This document shows, one piece after another, positions 7,543 to 8,879 of a DNA stretch of 8,879 nucleotides. The translations under genes and the position numbers were made by a program. The stretch is from Bacteroidota bacterium (GTDB taxonomy: Bacteria; Bacteroidota; Bacteroidia; Bacteroidales; VadinHA17), in contig DAOVQI010000105.1 of NCBI GenBank assembly GCA_030628785.1, positions 1 through 8,879 of the forward strand, read 5' to 3'. The notes beneath the pieces are model-generated. The model worked only from the letters and a program-made list of their open reading frames with translations. It made no database searches and was not told the DNA's origin. Position 1 is the stretch's first letter. Every line of letters begins with the position of its first letter.

Positions 7543-7563
7543 CAGTAGGCAGTACGCAGATTG
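7543..7563. repeat. Heptamer array CAGTAGG/CAGTACG/CAGATTG
   Basis: Three consecutive 7-base units begin with CAG. A second array of the same type lies at 7856-7883. No stem forms. It starts 43 bases after the fusion gene stop. Confidence 0.55.
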
Positions 7564-7589
7564 CACAGAGAGATTGGAGCAAGATGTAG

Positions 7590-7608
7590 AGCCGAATTGT
7601 GTTCGGCT
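7590..7608. terminator. Hairpin, possible weak terminator of the GH3 fusion gene
   Basis: AGCCGAA at 7590-7596 pairs exactly with TTCGGCT at 7602-7608 across a five-base loop. It is the first perfect stem of seven pairs I noticed downstream of the fusion gene, about 90 bases past its stop. No T run follows on the + strand, so the terminator role is a guess. Confidence 0.3.
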
Positions 7609-7616
7609 GGGAAGAG

Positions 7617-7714
7617 ACCTGCCAGAGTCTGCGGGCAGGCTATCAGGGACAGTAAAAGGTAAAACCTGCCAGGGTCTGCGGGCAGGCTAGCTGGGAAGGG
7701 AGACCTGGCAGAGT
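7617..7714. repeat. Two 26-bp direct repeats, each a hairpin, plus a partial third copy
   Basis: Bases 7617-7642 and 7664-7689 differ at one position out of 26. Each contains CCTGCC and GGCAGG as the arms of a 6-bp stem around a ten-base loop. A shortened third copy at 7701-7714 matches the left part of the first (one mismatch in 14) and is preceded by the same ctgggaag word that precedes the first copy. This looks like a degenerate tandem duplication of a palindromic intergenic element. Confidence 0.75.
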
Positions 7715-7762
7715 TTAAAAAAAAGCGGAGTATGGGGAAATATGAATGATGAAGGAGGAAAA

Positions 7763-7804
7763 GAGCATAGGGCTTGGGGCACGGGGCAAAGAGCGGAGAG
7801 CTTA
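7763..7804. repeat. Six heptamers of GRGCNNN
   Basis: The 42 bases divide exactly into gagcata, gggcttg, gggcacg, gggcaaa, gagcgga and gagctta. The first four bases of each unit fit GRGC while the last three vary freely. The + strand is strongly purine-rich here. Confidence 0.7.
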
Positions 7805-7855
7805 GACTGGGTGAAAATGGAAATATATAAAAATAGATAGAAATAAAGTCGTGGA

Positions 7856-7883
7856 CAGTATGCAGTATTTAGTAAGCAGTTCC
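7856..7883. repeat. Second CAGTANG-type heptamer array
   Basis: cagtatg, cagtatt, tagtaag and cagttcc follow each other with a 7-bp period. It is preceded by gtcgtgga, echoing the gtcgaca just before the array at 7543, so the two are probably copies of one element. Confidence 0.5.
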
Positions 7884-7956
7884 CCACCAAATGACAGATC
7901 AAGTAAAAAGGCAAAAGTAAAACAACCTAATATCCACCTAATTACGCTGAGCGCCA

Positions 7957-7981
7957 GCCTGCCCGAATAATTCAGGCGGGC
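7957..7981. repeat. 25-bp near-perfect palindrome
   Basis: The 12-base arms 7957-7968 and 7970-7981 are complementary at ten positions around a single central A. One of the two exceptions is a T-G wobble. It stands at the left edge of the GC-rich block and could act as a bidirectional stem between the convergent genes. Confidence 0.55.
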
Positions 7982-7987
7982 GAAGCA

Positions 7988-8180
7988 AATGACGCGAATC
8001 CGCCAGCCGGCGGATGAGCAAATTACACGAACGAACGTTTGAGCGAACTTGAGAGCGAAAACCTCATGAGCGGGATTGTGCGCCTGCATGTGGGTAGCGA
8101 ATAACATAGCGAGTAAATGACCACTGAATGACACGAACGAAGTGAGTGAATGACGCGAGCGCAGCGAGCTAATTACGCGA
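7988..8180. repeat. Five AATKACRCGA words, three of them phased at 22 bp
   Basis: The ten-base word occurs at 7988-7997, 8021-8030, 8127-8136, 8149-8158 and 8171-8180, always on the + strand and varying only at two positions (G/T and G/A). The last three start exactly 22 bases apart, each followed by a GC-rich stretch with its own short dyad (such as gcgagcgcagcgagc). A further stem, ATCCGCC/GGCGGAT with a four-base loop, lies at 7998-8015 and shares its core with the palindrome at 33-46. I see no spacers of CRISPR type and no associated gene. Confidence 0.65.
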
Positions 8181-8185
8181 GGAGC

Positions 8186-8223
8186 GCCCGCCCGGATGAA
8201 CGGCTTCATCCATTCGGACGGGC
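8186..8223. repeat. GC-rich hairpin downstream of the eRF1-like gene
   Basis: GGATGAA (8194-8200) pairs with TTCATCC (8205-8211) across a CGGC loop. The outer GCCCG (8186-8190) pairs with CGGGC (8219-8223), with a small bulge between. It lies about 85 bases beyond the stop of the minus-strand gene and could end its transcript, but no T run is visible in that direction. Confidence 0.5.
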
Positions 8224-8307
8224 AGCGACAAGCAAATGACAGTGACTTTGAACCACCAAACCCCGAACAAGCAACACAGAATCAAAAACCCATACCATTA
8301 GCGTCCC

Positions 8308-8718
8308 TCAAGCTACCTCAAACACCTTCTTTACCCTTGCAACCATTTGATTTTGGGTTAATTTATCAGATGATTCCACTTTTTTCACTTTTTCTTTCAG
8401 GTTTTTTTCTTTCTGGAAGGTTTTTTTCAAATTGTTTTTTGCATCTGCCGGTCCGAAAATATATATTTCGTTTGCATCCCTGGTTTTCTGTAAAATATTA
8501 TCGAAATAATCTTTTAATTGGTGTTTCTTTCGTTTGGTTTTTTTCTTTTGTGGGTTAATAAACATACCTCCTAACCGTGAATATGCTTTTTTTTCGCCAT
8601 TGTACCTTACTCTGCTTTCAACATTCGACTCAATCTTTTCAATTTGTTCACTACCGTTAACTAAAGTAATGATGTAGGCTTTTTCATTGTCAAGCCAGAT
8701 ACCAACGTTTTTTTTCAT
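8308..8718 (-). CDS. Small protein resembling the eRF1-like 'translational machinery' family
   Basis: This 136-residue basic, soluble protein has no signal peptide. Its layout matches small bacterial proteins related to the middle domain of eRF1/Pelota, often annotated as translational machinery or host-attachment-like proteins. What is seen: an N-terminal strand pair around VGIWLDNEKAYIITLV (5-20); a very basic stretch QKKKTKRKKHQLKDYF at 57-72; a YIFGPADAK segment at 86-94, where FGP fits the family's GP turn before a helix; and SDKLTQNQMVARVKKVF at 117-133, like the family's DxxTxxQxVA ending. The ATG at 8716-8718 has no Shine-Dalgarno site, which is normal for Bacteroidetes. It is convergent with the peptidoglycan genes and separated from them by 800 bases, so it is unlikely to share their role. 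The family is assigned from remembered motifs, and binding to ribosomes is inferred only. Confidence 0.65.
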   Translation of the reverse strand: MKKNVGIWLDNEKAYIITLVNGSEQIEKIESNVESRVRYNGEKKAYSRLGGMFINPQKKKTKRKKHQLKDYFDNILQKTRDANEIYIFGPADAKNNLKKTFQKEKNLKEKVKKVESSDKLTQNQMVARVKKVFEVA

Positions 8719-8808
8719 ATTTGAGGTAATTTTATGTTTTCCCGAATGTAGTATTGGTTAGGATCACAGGAAGAGGGAAAACAGGTTAGCAATTCCAAAT
8801 CTTGTTAA

Positions 8809-8841
8809 TAAATATACAAAAAAAAAATAACAAATATCAAA
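8809..8841 (-). promoter_or_regulatory. Candidate Bacteroidetes promoter for the eRF1-like gene
   Basis: Read on the - strand, TTTG (8838-8841) and TATATTTA (8809-8816) fit the -33 TTTG and -7 TAnnTTTG boxes, with one mismatch in the last base and a 21-base spacer containing a ten-T run. The leader to the start codon would be about 85 bases. The sequence is very AT-rich, so a chance match is possible. Confidence 0.35.
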
Positions 8842-8879
8842 CATATTTTCTAATCCAGAAGTAACTTTTTCAAAAACCC

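Larger units (their letters stand above)
7501..8307. other. Long non-coding gap filled with short repeats and palindromes
   Basis: No convincing gene lies in these 807 bases. The open frames present have low-complexity translations made of the repeats and no recognisable family. What it holds is listed separately: two CAGTANG heptamer arrays, a hairpin, paired 26-bp repeats, a GRGC heptamer array, GC-rich palindromes, and a phased AATKACRCGA array. The fusion gene above and the small gene below converge on this gap, so terminators for both are expected. Several stems exist, but none is followed by a clear T tract. Confidence 0.65.

Noticed and set aside
7988..8180. CRISPR array suggested by the five AATKACRCGA words
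   Set aside because: The word is only ten bases, the spacing is irregular (33, 106, 22, 22), the intervening sequence is itself repetitive, and no cas gene is present.
7802..8209. Minus-strand open frame of 135 codons in the long gap
   Set aside because: It is built from the GC-rich repeats and palindromes, its translation is low-complexity, and it has no recognisable motif or start signal.
8196..8558. Plus-strand open frame of 120 codons
   Set aside because: Most of it is antisense to the eRF1-like gene, and the Phe-rich translation comes from that gene's Lys codons read backwards.

Overview
The window looks like chromosomal DNA of a low-GC member of the Bacteroidota, probably an uncultured Bacteroidales-type organism. 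The reasons are the protein families present (a DUF4922 protein, a Bacteroidetes-style AmpG-like permease, and a GH3/serine-hydrolase fusion), the lack of strong Shine-Dalgarno sites, a -7 box of the Bacteroidetes type (TAnnTTTG), and intergenic gaps full of short-period degenerate repeats. This assignment is inferred from recall of families; no search was possible.

Layout. Bases 1-285 are non-coding: a GC-rich palindromic edge, then AT-rich DNA with a hairpin and a hexamer repeat, then a possible promoter. Four genes follow on the + strand: a HIT/GalT-superfamily DUF4922 protein (286-1248); five bases later a SpoIID/LytB-type lytic transglycosylase homologue without a visible signal peptide (1254-2594); an AmpG-like MFS permease with a roughly 195-residue insertion (2751-4628); and an exported GH3 (NagZ-like) protein fused to a class C beta-lactamase-like serine hydrolase (4843-7500). 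About 800 bases of repeat-rich non-coding DNA follow (7501-8307). Last, on the - strand, is a small protein resembling the eRF1-like 'translational machinery' family (8308-8718), with a candidate promoter upstream.

How the genes may work together. SpoIID-type enzymes cut glycan strands to anhydro-muropeptides, AmpG-type permeases import such products, and NagZ-type GH3 enzymes remove GlcNAc from them. The four + strand genes therefore look like a cell-wall turnover and recycling locus. The DUF4922 protein keeps a HxHxQ nucleotidyl-transfer motif and could handle a sugar phosphate or nucleotide from the pathway, but its reaction is unknown.

The main surprise is in the GH3 fusion. The reading frame is intact, but about 110-125 residues that should hold the NagZ catalytic KHFPGHG loop and the nucleophilic Asp are absent, while the serine-hydrolase motifs (SVTK, YSG, HSG) are kept. 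Either the glycosidase has become a non-catalytic scaffold or the assembly has collapsed there. Other points of note are the predicted periplasmic insert in the permease, the leaderless SpoIID protein, two related hairpins with a compensatory base change upstream of the GH3 gene, and degenerate tandem repeats of differing period in every longer non-coding gap.
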